Positions 1 through 11,481 of a DNA stretch of 64,000 nucleotides are shown here, piece by piece. The DNA is from Beroe ovata (lineage: Eukaryota; Ctenophora; Nuda; Beroida; Beroidae): contig CAMPET010000091.1 of NCBI GenBank assembly GCA_946803715.1, positions 136,554-200,553 on the forward strand, given 5' to 3'. The position numbers and the translations under genes were made by a program. Below the pieces are notes generated by a model. It made no database searches and was not told where the DNA came from. It worked only from the letters and a program-made list of their open reading frames with translations. How positions within the stretch are numbered: the first letter of the stretch is position 1; each line of letters begins with the position of its first letter.

Positions 1-160
1 TCACGTACAATGACAGTTATCACGTACAATGACAGTTGCCACGTACAATGACAGTTGTCACGTACTAGGACAGTTGTCACGTACAATGGCAGTTGTCACG
101 TACAATGACAGTTATCACGTACGATGACAGGTGTCACGTACAATGGCAGGTGTCACACGT
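1..160. repeat. Minisatellite, about 18-20 bp unit
   Basis: About eight copies of a unit resembling cacgtacaatgacagttgt run from the left edge, with single-base variation and a degenerate last copy. The array is probably cut by the window edge. No reading frame is associated with it. Confidence 0.9.
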
Positions 161-1664
161 ACCGATAGGGGGAAGTCCAGGATCTCTTTAAACCTGTCCA
201 CTCTCCGAATATGGGGTGGTGTGCTCACCTCCGCTAACACGGTCATCTTGTGCTACAATGAGAGAGTGGGGTGGGTGCCGGCAGGTGTATAAGAGGGTGA
301 AAAGGTCTGATATGAAAAACCGGTTTGGTCAGGAGGACGTTCCTTACGAAATTGGGACAAAACCTGCTAGTAATACTAATCATAGTACTATTGTGTTGAA
401 ACAATACATCACTGTTTGCAATGTTCACAGTTCATTCATGTGCCAACACAAGTTGAATTAAACAGAAGAAACACACTGTTTAACGTATTCCTAGCAACCG
501 AGTAGAGCGCGCTCAATGTGCTCCTCCTGGTTTTTAGTTACATCCTGATGTCGTGTGGCGTGCAGGGCACAGTTCTCACACGGTTGCCAAGGCAACGTCA
601 GCGGGTTGCAATAGTCTCGCGACGAATGAGGGAAACACAATGTTATGGTGTGATAGCAGCATGTTAATGTTATTGAGCGACAAAATGATGCGATAAAGTC
701 AGTTGAATTATGAAACCTTTTGCAGTAACTAATAAAATAAATTTCATGCATATCTACTAGATACGGATCAAGCACTCAGCAGATAACAGATAATCAGTAG
801 ATTGAAAATTTGGTGATTTTGCACATTTTGGAGAGTTTCAAGAGTGGCTATCTTCAAGCACTATTCAAATGGCAGCTATGGATGACAGCAATTTTGATAA
901 ATGAGGTTGATGCTTATTTTATTAGAGAAAATTCTCGGATTCAACACCGCTAGTTCTATTACTAGTTCTAGTACTAGTACTACTGCAGCTAGTTCTAGCG
1001 CGATGCAGCACTCGCCGGGTTTTGTTAGCTGCCCAATGCCCATAACCTTGAAACATATAACAGTCTATAGCTGCAGACCCCTCGTTAACAATGTCTTCAT
1101 AATGTCTTGTACCTGTGCCCAACTGATAAACAAAGGACTACACTCCATCTATCCAATACAAGGGTTATACAAGAGTTTTGTCGTGAATTGTTCTCTACCT
1201 ATATGTGATGAACATTGGACACCTGTTCTAGTAGTAGAGCACCAGTGCTGTTTAAACTATCACACCCTTGGCATACGTGGCATTTTGGTGTCTTTCACAC
1301 CATGATGAGAACAAAAGCTCTCAATTTGAGTAAGAACCACTTTTAAATCTTTGGTAGTGTTCTACACCTTTCCCAACTTTGTTAAGCTTGTATCAATAAA
1401 AAGGTCGCTACAAGTACAGGTGTTACTTTTTTCATGATAGTTGAGCTACATCAACAATTGTCAACTTTTCAATTTTCTATCAATCTTGGTGATCAAAGGG
1501 CAGCTTGTACTACATACTATTTTACCAGTAACATTTTACCAGTGTGACATCCTTCCAATGAATGCATCAGAACCTATCCCCTCTAACAATAAAGTTTGAA
1601 TCCCTGCTTTAACGGTCATAATTTTGCCAATTCCTCCACATTACCTGCTTATTTTTCAGTCAAA
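161..1664. other. Noncoding stretch upstream of small secreted gene
   Basis: I see no convincing exon here. The open frames at 216-461 and 901-1305 are short, lack domain-like composition and do not join across splice sites to anything recognisable. A short CTAGTTCTAGTA-type repeat is visible near 950-1000. Part of this stretch may hold the promoter and 5' UTR of the gene starting at 1665. Confidence 0.5.
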
Positions 1665-2100
1665 ATGTCCAACATATCACGGTTGATACTATGTCTCTTC
1701 ATTTTCACAGTTGCGTTTGTAAAAACAAATGGTGGATCAGCAACAGAGAAGTTAACACAGTGTATGGAGGCATGTAAAGACAGTGATATCAGAAAGCGGT
1801 GAGATATGATAATTAGGCAAGACGCAGCCCCAAACAGAATAAATTGCAATGCCTGCTAAGGGGAAATCCCAACTAACCCTAGCATTCTAATACAGGTTGG
1901 AATGTAAGCAAGGATGCTATGGTCAATTAGAAAATTTTCTTGATGAACAATTCAGTAAGACTGAATCCTCACTGCCAGTTGACAATCAACCTCCAGTCAG
2001 AAAATGTGATTCTAGTTGTCCTGTTGAACAAATGGATAAAGGAATGTTGGATGGAGATGTAGGATCCAAGTCAAGCATGGATCCTAAGACAGAGTTTTAG
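1665..2100 (+). CDS. Small secreted cysteine-rich protein, two exons
   Basis: Exons 1665-1798 and 1896-2100 join in phase (AAGCG|G, giving Arg) to encode 112 residues. Residues 1-22 form a typical signal peptide (hydrophobic core LILCLFIFTVAF). The mature part has paired cysteines spaced CxxxC (CMEAC, CKQGC, CDSSC), suggesting helical hairpins locked by disulfides. The tail is acidic and polar. The donor GTGAGA and acceptor TACAG are good. The start was chosen because a signal peptide follows it directly and a strong acceptor-like TTTTTCAG lies 5 bases upstream. The cysteine pairs faintly recall the TMEM59 luminal region, but there is no membrane segment and I do not assign a family. Function is unknown. 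Confidence 0.65.
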
Positions 2101-3631
2101 ATTGAAACAGTAATATGACAAAGGGCATAAAACTTTTAAATATTATCGGAGAATTTTATACCAGCCCATATGAAATATACAATACTAGAAGATCTGCAAA
2201 GTGGGGGTGAAACACTACCATTAAAATAAATCTATAATATAAAGGAAGAAGGCACTTATGGGAAAGTGGATAATTGTATTTAACAATCTCAATTCTCTAA
2301 AACGCTGAAAAGAAACATTCACAGCACATTGGATACAACAACAGGATATTGATTTTAAGTGACAGCTTCAAATAAACACTTGCTCAGTCTGGGAAGTCTA
2401 AAGTTCGAGTATGATCAATTTGTTTCACTCAGTGTTCATTCAGTGTTCACTTAATATGGTGTTCACACGTTGTGCACCCTTTCTTTTATTCAATGTGATC
2501 TTAGTTGCCGCGTAACATGGAGTATTTCATTTGGATCATGGAGTGTTGTAGTATTTCACCCTACCCTTGCTGGCGGGATGAAAATCGCGCGCACCGAGGT
2601 CCGAGGACCCAGGTATAGTAGACGGCCAAATAGTTTACCCATGGGCGTTTTGAGACGTTTGCGCAGGGAAGCGCCGTTAGACCAATCACGATGCAGAATT
2701 AAGTCACGTGACTAGCGCGCGCTCCTCACTAGTGGGACCTAGCATATGCCAGCGATGCAGAGATTCCAGGGGTATTTGAGTTCAAGAAATTGGGGAAAAA
2801 AGACTTGTTAAGGAAGTTGTTGATGGTATAAAATTCATTGAGAGTCTGATGTATCAACGTAAAGAACTTTCCAAATTATGAATTCATGATGAGTTGAAGT
2901 GAAAGTATGAGAACATTGCTGTCATTCCAATAAAGAAAGNATCAGCGGTCTAGCATCGCCAGACAAGCAAAAAACTTAAAACAATATGAATATGGCCATG
3001 GCCATGGGCAGATAACATCCGGTAACCGCTGCGGCTCCTTTTCTGTAGGGTTTTTCCTAACCGCCGGCGGCCGCGCAATTATAATGTATAAAAAGACACA
3101 AGGTACAGCGCATAACATTCGGTGATATAGATACTGAGAATCAGAATGAGAAAGTACGAGGAATCAGGGTCGAATTGGTAATGGAAAATAACATTAACAG
3201 GAGCGGTAAATTAACAAGTTAACATAGGGATCAGGTTTCACTTTCAACTTTCATCAATACAAATCTACTGCATATTGATATTGATAGTTCGCTTTGGTAA
3301 GCTTTGTTCGCATGCTGACGATTGATAAAATGCTATGCTGGAACTTCGAAGAGCAGAGGATGGTATTGTGATGACATCATTTAAAATGAATCAATACCAC
3401 ACCTTCATTTCCGATTTCGATCAGGGTTCTGATTGCTGATTAGGGTGTGGAATGTGCGTTGTACTTGTATATGAATTTCCATTTATCCACAATGCTTTTG
3501 TAGGTAGTGGTATGGTACATTGTACTTGTACATTGTACAATTTGTTTCATTTTCGTATATAAATGTTAATGTATAGGTACGTCTTATAACCCAAAAAATT
3601 CAATTTTATATTTTAGTTAGTTGTACAGTGG

Positions 3632-3659
3632 ATCGTGTGCAATGTAAATTGCACACGAT
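3632..3659. repeat. Perfect hairpin with 12-bp arms
   Basis: ATCGTGTGCAAT and its exact reverse complement ATTGCACACGAT flank a GTAA loop. The surroundings (3480-3740) are full of short TGTACATTGTAC palindromes. There is no nearby gene, so this is probably a relic of a short inverted-repeat element and not a regulatory site. Confidence 0.6.
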
Positions 3660-4854
3660 TGTATATGGTATCAATTGTGCATGATAGTACATTGTACGTT
3701 CATGTATTGTACATGAATGTATAATCAATAAAGTCAAAGCTTCAATACCTACAAGTACATACCTACTAAAATTCTATTCCACCTTTTTTTAAAGTTAACT
3801 TAACCATTTCTTTCTGTCTAAATCTAATCTAACAATAAGATACTCAATACTGATTCCTGAATAATATTCTACTGTGTAGGTACAGTGTATACTGTATAAT
3901 AAGAGAATACTATGTATCAGTATAGCTACTACGTGTAATGTATAAACCTGTGTATACCTACACAGTCACACCAGCATTTGCGGATTATGGTATAATTATC
4001 AGATCCACTGTAATATTCGGTGTTTCACATTGGTATATCATAATTAGCATCATCGAATTGTATAGGCCGAGGTATTCGAAAGTTTTCGTTGCTTTTTGGT
4101 CTTTAGCCAAATTATTATTCTCATTCTGCCTTGGCTTGTATATCAGGGCGCTGGCAAGCGCCCGCAGCCACGGAAAGAAAATTATTCGAGAACAACATGC
4201 CTGTGAGCTAGGGACAATTAATAATAACTGTAAGAGAAAGTTAATCTCCTGCTGCTTTCGCTTTTGGAAATGATTGGGGTTGGTCACAGGTATTCCATAC
4301 TGCACGTGTATTATTTACCAAGTACAAGACCTCAGCATCTGTTTTAAAATTCTATCGTACAAATGCATGCATAATGCGAACGAGTAATTCGTAATATCAT
4401 TGATATGCATTTTGCAGTGTATGCCCTTTTTGCAGTGTATGCCCAATAACAAGGCCTCAGTGACTTTGTCCGATAGCCGTGATTGCTACATCATCGTTTA
4501 AATGGAACAACTAAACTATACCTCCATTTATCCATATATAGAGCGTGTAGGTAGCTCTAGCCATAGCTTATTCTCTTGTAACATGTTTCCTCCACTAGTT
4601 AGTGACATTAGCTAATGACGAAATCACGCTACTTATTCACGAGATAATATCTCGTGAGATGCAGATATCAACCAGCATTGTCCATTTATTGTGTGTAGAA
4701 ACAGTGTTAATCTCCCCTCATGTTAATTACACACTTTGATATGGAATAAACCTGCATCTAGCCGCAAAGTTAGCTGATATTTAGTATTTACATGTCGGAA
4801 ATGTCCATATTTTCGTGGATTCCTATGTCTGGAGAGTTTTTGTATTAATTATCT

Positions 4855-4912
4855 CACACGACCAGAATAAAACAAAACATAATGATGAAGTATGTTTAAC
4901 TTGTCGATAAAT
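4855..4912. repeat. 58-bp exact direct repeat, copy 1 (copy 2 at 5780-5837)
   Basis: The 58 bases are repeated exactly at 5780-5837, 925 bp downstream. The second copy begins immediately after a single N at 5779, so the duplication may be an assembly join error (collapsed alleles). The alternative is flanking duplication around the inverted-repeat element that starts just after copy 1. Confidence 0.8.
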
Positions 4913-4916
4913 ATAG

Positions 4917-5052
4917 TCTTTATTCATGAGGTTGAGGAGTGGATGGCAGAATTATCAGTCGAGGGCGAAGCCCGAGCTGATAATTGGAGTTGAATCCGAG
5001 ACCGAAGGTCGAGGATTTAACGAGCCATCCACTCCGAAACCGAATAAATAAA
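4917..5052. mobile_element. Short inverted-repeat element (MITE-like)
   Basis: The ends form an imperfect 31-bp inverted repeat: TCTTTATT...GGAGTGGATGGC on the left and GCCATCCACTCC...AATAAAGA on the right. Two smaller internal hairpins of the form CGAGGGCGAAGCCCGAG and CGAGACCGAAGGTCGAG lie inside. There is no coding capacity, so this is probably a nonautonomous foldback element. A target duplication could not be fixed confidently. Confidence 0.7.
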
Positions 5053-6094
5053 GAATATTTTACAACGTCCACGAATGATACGTTAATTGCTTGTTACCTG
5101 TTTCGGTTAACTTCATGCCATCATACAAAACTACTCACTATAGCATTCTCAATAGCTTGACCGCTAAAATAATTTGGGGGACTTTTTGTGCCAGTGGGAA
5201 TGCGGCACCGACTGGGACAGTCTCAACCGCACGCACGTGTATAAGAAAGGCGGCATTGTCAAACCAAAGCAACAACATTTAGCTGGCTACTAATGTTGGA
5301 GTGCGCTATCGACCGGAAAGAGATAGTATCTCTGATCTTCTATTTTTGGTGTCGCCGACACGTTGAAGTTAATTGCGGTACTGTTTCGATCTAATTTCCG
5401 TGTTTTTCCGTGGGATTTTCCGGATTCAAGCTAATTCTCGAAACTCTGGATTCTCTTTTGTTTACACTGCCAAATCTCGACACTGCCAACACTGCCATGT
5501 CTTCTTCAGCAGCTTCGTTTAAGTTTGTGGAGAGATCCCCCTCAACCGTTGTAGCTGAATCATCTTTTCCTTCATTTTTTACTGTTGTGCAATTCGCTCT
5601 TCAATTTTTTTCATTGTTTATTTTATAGTATACTGATGGATTATCGTATAGTATACAGATGAATAATCTCTCTATAACCATGTTTATTGTACACTATATG
5701 GATGAATAATCATCATCATTGATCAATTATTGATCACCATACACAACGATAATTCCTGTCCATGACGGGTGATAGTGTNCACACGACCAGAATAAAACAA
5801 AACATAATGATGAAGTATGTTTAACTTGTCGATAAATCGTAGTTTTCGAGATAAGTTTTTAGCTCTGTTAGGGCAAATTTCGAGTTACTTTCTATTCACA
5901 CACTGAAATATCATGAGCGTGACTGTAAACCACAAACTTATTTATGCGGTTTGAATGCATGATTGATTAGTATGAGCAAAACCGAGCCCTGCGATTCGTG
6001 TTAGCAACAAAACCATTACTTGTAGTGCTATGCTCAGGGACATGGCGTGAAATAGCACACGGTGAGACATGAGCAGTGTATCTGGAGCAGCTAT

Positions 6095-6256
6095 GTCACC
6101 AACAAGTGAGTATGAGAGATTGTCAACATTGCACGTGCTGTTAACAGTGTCACCAACACGTGAGTATGAGACATTGTCAACAGTGCACGTGCTGTTAACA
6201 GTGTCATCAACACGTGAGTATGAGACATTGTCAACAGTGCACGTGCTGCTAACACC
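6095..6256. repeat. 54-bp tandem repeat, three copies
   Basis: Units 6095-6148, 6149-6202 and 6203-6256 are nearly identical. Each contains GTGAGTATGAGA and GTGCACGTGCTG. Because 54 is a multiple of three, both strands keep repeated open frames (6069-6269 plus, 5942-6295 minus). I regard these frames as by-products of the repeat, not as genes. Confidence 0.9.
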
Positions 6257-6569
6257 ACCTAAGTGGTAGCATTGGAGCCAACAGTTACCCCACATTTATA
6301 CCTTAGTTCGTCCCTATCTAGTGTGTAGTCCAGCAATCATATTAGATTCATAACATTAACACGAGAAGAATTGCGTCACGGAAAGAATGTAAGCGGTCCT
6401 TTTCCTCACAATTACATAATGGTTTAATGCAAGACATACGTTTAAGCATCAAATTCCCAATGAGTGATGCAGCATAACAGTGTGACTTTAGTATCCTCAC
6501 TTGCGTAGAAACTTTCGTGTACATTGATGCATGGGCTTTCTAGTGATTTTGAGAATAGATACACGATGT

Positions 6570-6645
6570 TTATTCACTCACTCACTCAATCACTCACTCA
6601 CTGACACTCTTTCACTCACTCACTCACTCACTCACGCACTCACCC
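6570..6645. repeat. (CACT)n microsatellite
   Basis: An interrupted CACT tetranucleotide run, with no coding association. Confidence 0.9.
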
Positions 6646-7123
6646 TTAGTTGCCAAAAGCAAAAGTAGATAACACAGATTGATCAAGTTCTTTGTATATT
6701 GATATGACAAACATAGCATGCTGACTTCTCATGTTAACGCGTGTCTATAATCATATCATCGAAAGAATGATATCTAAACATAGCTTGAAAGAATGGAGCT
6801 ATGTTTATACAAACGGCAATTATCATACACGACATTCAGTCTTTCACAAATTTCTAACGTTTTTGTTACACGTCCTTACTCCTTCTCAATGCTATCAAGC
6901 ATGACTGCGAGCTCTAAGTTTGCATAATTTTTGCTAGATTTTTGTGACATTTTGCGTTTTCATTGGTCAAAGACTGCGTTTTCTTCGATATAAGTCTGTT
7001 TTGGCCCTCAAATACTCATTGTAACTCAATAAATTAATGGTCAATTCAAACCCATTGTTCCTGTTTCAGTTTGGTATTGCGTTTTTCAACTTCATATGCA
7101 TGTCGATGTGAATCCAAGATCTG

Positions 7124-7327
7124 GCGTATTGCCATAAATATGGCCGTTGGCCACTCAAGGTCATTCCTAAACACTCATTCTTAAACACTCATTCCCAAAC
7201 ACTCAGTGCAGATTTTTCGAGCAAGTTCCACTGAGTAGGTGCATAATATACTGTTGCATCACACCTAAGAGGTGCGTATTTGGCCATATTTCTCGAGGCG
7301 AAGCCGAGTGGAATTTGGGCAATACGC
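7124..7327. mobile_element. Inverted-repeat element (MITE-like)
   Basis: GCGTATTGCC at 7124-7133 is matched by its exact reverse complement GGCAATACGC at 7318-7327. Further inside, ATAAATATGGCC pairs imperfectly with TTTGGCCATATTTCTC. An internal CGAGGCGAAGCCGAG hairpin resembles those in the element at 4917-5052. No open reading frame of interest is present. Confidence 0.55.
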
Positions 7328-7425
7328 ATATTGTAGATTATGTACTGTGAAGTGACAATGACACCCCAATACCCCATGCCATATGTAGACTTCATACATC
7401 TACAATGTACAGTGTACTTGTAGTA

Positions 7426-7712
7426 GAGTTTGTACTGCGTATATGTGTACAGTGTAGATGTACATTGTACAGTGTAGTAGAGTGTGTACAGTATAGATGT
7501 ACAGTGTAGTAGAGTGTGTAAAGTGTAGATGTACAGTGTAGTAGAGTGTGTACAGTGTAGATGTACATTGTACAGTGTAGATGTACAGTGTAGATGTACA
7601 GTGTAGTAGAGTGTGTAAAGTGAAGATGTACACTGTACAGTGTAGTAGAGTGTGTAAAGTGTAAATGTACAGTGTAGTAGAGTGTGTACAGTGTAGATGT
7701 ACAGTGTACTGT
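7426..7712. repeat. Minisatellite, about 30-bp variable unit
   Basis: Tandem, length-variable units are built from GTACAGTGTAGATGTACAGTGTAGTAGAGTGTGTA-like motifs (quoted in pieces: GTACAGTGTAGAT and GTAGTAGAGTGTGTA). The antisense strand is open for 130 residues with a repetitive HCT/YIYT-rich translation, which I read as an artefact of the repeat. Confidence 0.85.
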
Positions 7713-8214
7713 GTATTCAAAATGACACCATCTACAATGTACACACTGTGTACTACACAGCTGTTATACTCGGTACTCACAATGGCAAACACCTATATGG
7801 GGCAGGGCTATGTGATGCACATACGGTAGTAAACTTTAGGTTTGTGACATATGAAGTATACTCTCACGACTCACATCTATACCACAATATTCACATTTCA
7901 CTCAATACGAAGCGAGGAGTTGTCCAAATAATCGGAGTTTTTGTACATTTCCCCAACTGTCACTCAAAGTTCAGACTCTCTCTTATTCTTGCAAGATGGA
8001 CGGGGGATAACGGACAGGAAGCATGACCTTGACGAAAATCCAGAGTACGAGTCAAATACACACATGGCTACTGATCAGTGATCACACCAATCACACATTG
8101 TAACCAATCGCACATTGGACCCAATCACACAATGCAGTCAATCACAGCATCACACCCAAAAATGGCGCAATCACTGCCACGTGGTCATTCTTCCTATCTT
8201 CCCATTCCTCCTCA

Positions 8215-11200
8215 GGAGCTGCGATAACCGGGTTGATAGTGTTCGCGGCCACTGCTGTTGTAGTTTTGTGCGTAGTCGCAGGACTCGGGTACTTTAGCCC
8301 ACCTGATGATGACAGTAAAACAACACCTGTCCAACCTGTCACGGGGTGTGACGTGTGTCAGGTAACTTCACTCTTCGGGTAATTAGTGTCATCATGATGG
8401 TTTTGGGAGAGTGTCAGTGTCACTTTCCATCTTGCGTATAACACTATAACACCACTAAAGCTAGCACCAACCACCGAACTGATGACACCAAGTGTGACAT
8501 CATGGTGTCCCGATATACGGCGACACTAATAATTGTTGTCATGGTGACACCACCACTAGTTGTTGTCATGCTGTCTCTCTAGGTGAGCACAGCTGCCGAC
8601 TGGATGACGTATGCAGGAGGAGGTTACGTAGCAGAGAAGTGCGATACTGACTTGTATGTGAGCATAGACTCAGCAAACAACATCCTCAGAGTAAGCATCT
8701 ATATTGTCAACAGTCTGGTGTCAACAAACTGATGTCAGTTTTGTGGTGTCAAAAATTAGGTGTTGTCAGCAAACTGGTGTCATCAAAGCGTTGTCAGCGT
8801 GCTCATTTTTAGATTCCATGTCTCTGTCATGCCTTTTTTCCCGAAAAGTTGCAAATGGAGAAAATGAACCAATTTTCAGATAGGAGGGGATAAACCGGAT
8901 AGTTTGGAAAATGGAGAGGCACTACAAACCGAAACTGTTAACCTACTCCAATCTGACCTCACTTTTGGTTAGTCTTACTGCATGCACGTATCACGCATGT
9001 GCGATAACAGAGAATAACAGTACCCACAATTGACAGTATTACACCAGTACAGCAGGGTGATGGTTGCTATGGAAACAAGTCCAGGTAATCGACACCCCCT
9101 GATAATCACATGTTTTTACTAGGTTGGGTTGTCAGTGAAACAAGCCGTAGTAACGAGACTGTAACGGTAGTCTTTACTGATAATGGTGACACGTACGGAG
9201 GACTGGGCAAGTTCGATAAGGAAGTAACGAGGAGTAAACCGGGCGAAGATTCAACTACAAAGTACACGGTAAGTCGGAGTTATAATAGCACTGACACATT
9301 TGTGGGTAAGTCAGGGCTCGAGTTGGTATCAGTGATGTTGGTATCAGCTCTAGTTGGTATCAGTGATGGATAGCTATTTGTGTAAGAACATGATAAGAGC
9401 TGTCGAAATGGTGTACACACCGCTGAACCCAATCAACATCGCAGTTATATACAACGGTTGCCAACCCTTGGTACCTGCCCTTCTACATCAGTAGCGGTCA
9501 AAACGGGGCTGCTTGTGTGGTCGCTGACGCCAAAGGTAACGTGGTCTGGAATCTTGTCTCTGATTCTGTCTCTTTTCGTGAATCTTTATCTTTTCTCCAA
9601 AATCCCCTCCTTCCTTGTGATCAGGAATAGCTAGCTAGATCAATCACAGGGCTCCCTATGGAAGTAACTGTGAAGCACACCGCCACCGAATGGCTGATAT
9701 TCTCAACTGAGGAGGTATCATTCTTCCTATTCGAGGGTCCTTCCCGACGAGAAGTGATGGCAGAGTGTTGGGACAAGCTGAAAACACTGTACTCTGCTCC
9801 ACAGACGTCAGCTGAGAATCCGGCGTGGTCAAACGATTTTATCCTCGGCAGGTTGGTTACCATGCAACATCATGTTACCATTCACTCTGACTCATGTGAC
9901 CAGGCAGTGGTACCATGCAATCATGTTACCAAACTTGACTGAAGAGTTTTCACATCAATATTCAACAATATCCCATATCGGTGACCTCGCCCCTGGCATC
10001 CCACAGTTTTGCGACAACACAAGATATTACCGACAGTATCAGCAATCAGCAGGATAACCTCGTTACTCATTACATCTTATCCGGGGACAATCTCTCAGTG
10101 GAAAGTGAGTCACAATGATCATAGCCATGTGCTCTGTTTGGAGTGGGGAACAGAATATGCATAGGATAGAACATGGAATACTGAACAACCGACTTGGAAG
10201 ACAGGACATTCATAGGGCATAAGAGCAACCATTAATTTAGAACCTCTGTTTCAGATGGAAAACTCGTTGTCCAAGATAGTGACTCCTTTTCGTTCAGTAA
10301 CGTTCTCCTGGAGTTACCAGCACTCATGAGCGTCACAGCAGGTAACGACACAGCAGGCAATATCTTCCCGCCAAATTCCCTAATCAAATAATTACCGGCC
10401 AATTAACCAATTAACTCTCTACCCCCAGACCCTCTTCCTACACCAGCTGATGGTTATCTGGCTGTTGGTGATAAGTTTATTCTCGACTATGGGAACAGTG
10501 ACGTAACAACACTGGTTAGCGATGGCATTAGCACCACATCACCGCACAAAGTACTTTTTACCGAGGGTACTCTACTGTACACACAGGGTGAGTCATTGGG
10601 CACTTTGCCAACATTATTACGGTATTATTTGGCACATTGACAAGAGGCCCATTCCAGTAACAGCATGTACACCTTGTAAGCAGTCTTCTCTAGATCACAC
10701 TATAAATAATTACTTTCCCTATAATTACTTTGCCTCCGAACTAAATTTTCCTGTCTAAGACTTCCCTCACCCCAAACTCCGTATCCCCACCTCAGGACCT
10801 CCCTGTGACCAGCTGTTCTACTGCGACTCCCTGACCCACCCTGCCGATCAGTGTCTCACTGCTCAGTTCGATGATTCCTCCTCCCCTCTCCTCCAGCTAC
10901 ACAACACGTACGACGCATCACGGCTCAGTGCTGCCCCCAACTCCATACAGAGTGTCGTTACCCCGGCAACGACCCGGTATTTCCACGACCCGGTGTCCGG
11001 GTTCACGTCTGCGGGCTTGACGGAGTGTCTCAACACGATCCTCAACCTGCAGGATGCGGGGGTGCGGGCTGTGATGTGTAACATGTGCGCCGGGCACACA
11101 CCCCAGAGTGGGGACTCTGATCAGCAGAACCTATGTCAGAGGTAAAACACAGCTTCTGAACAAGCATAATGTGTCTTTCTTTTCCGCTCGTTTACTTCCT

Positions 11201-11441
11201 CTTTCGGTTTTTTCCTTCGAAATTCAGGATAAATTTCCGCAGGTGGTCCCATCTTTCACTGCTGATGCCAAGTGTTATTATGAGGGGAGACACTCCTCCC
11301 GCTGAAACAGGTGGGAACCATCGCTCACACACACACACACANNNNNNNNNNNNNNNNNNNNNNNNNNNNNNNNNNNNNNNNNNNNNNNNNNNNNNNNNNN
11401 NNNNNNNNNNNNNNNNNNNNNNNNNNNNNNNNNNNNNNNNN

Positions 11442-11481
<40 letters not shown>

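Larger units (their letters stand above)
2101..8214. other. 6 kb repeat-rich region without recognised genes
   Basis: No multi-exon gene could be assembled here on either strand. Open frames such as 3938-4273 and its antisense 3985-4305 have no domain-like composition. The stretch is AT-rich with several inverted-repeat elements, two minisatellites and two single Ns. A fragment at about 2547-2580 matches the terminal sequence (TTTCACCCTACCC...GCGGG) of the element annotated at 28958-29165. The last part must contain the missing 5' exon of the GH31-like gene that begins at or before 8215. Confidence 0.5.

Noticed and set aside
901-1305. 134-residue plus-strand frame
   Set aside because: Ser/Thr repeat at its start stems from a CTAGTACTAG-like repeat; nothing recognisable follows and no splicing fits.
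1665-2100. Naming the small secreted protein as a TMEM59 family member
   Set aside because: Only the CxxxC spacing is similar; the family's membrane segment is absent.
3938-4305. Overlapping open frames of 111 (+) and 106 (-) residues
   Set aside because: No domain-like composition, no splice partners, and both strands open over the same AT-rich sequence.
6365-6900. Possible CRISPR or other prokaryotic-type array among the repeats
   Set aside because: All arrays are contiguous mini- or microsatellites without unique spacers, and the genome is eukaryotic.
7400-7792. 130-residue minus-strand frame with YIYTLHT repeats
   Set aside because: It is the translation of a minisatellite.
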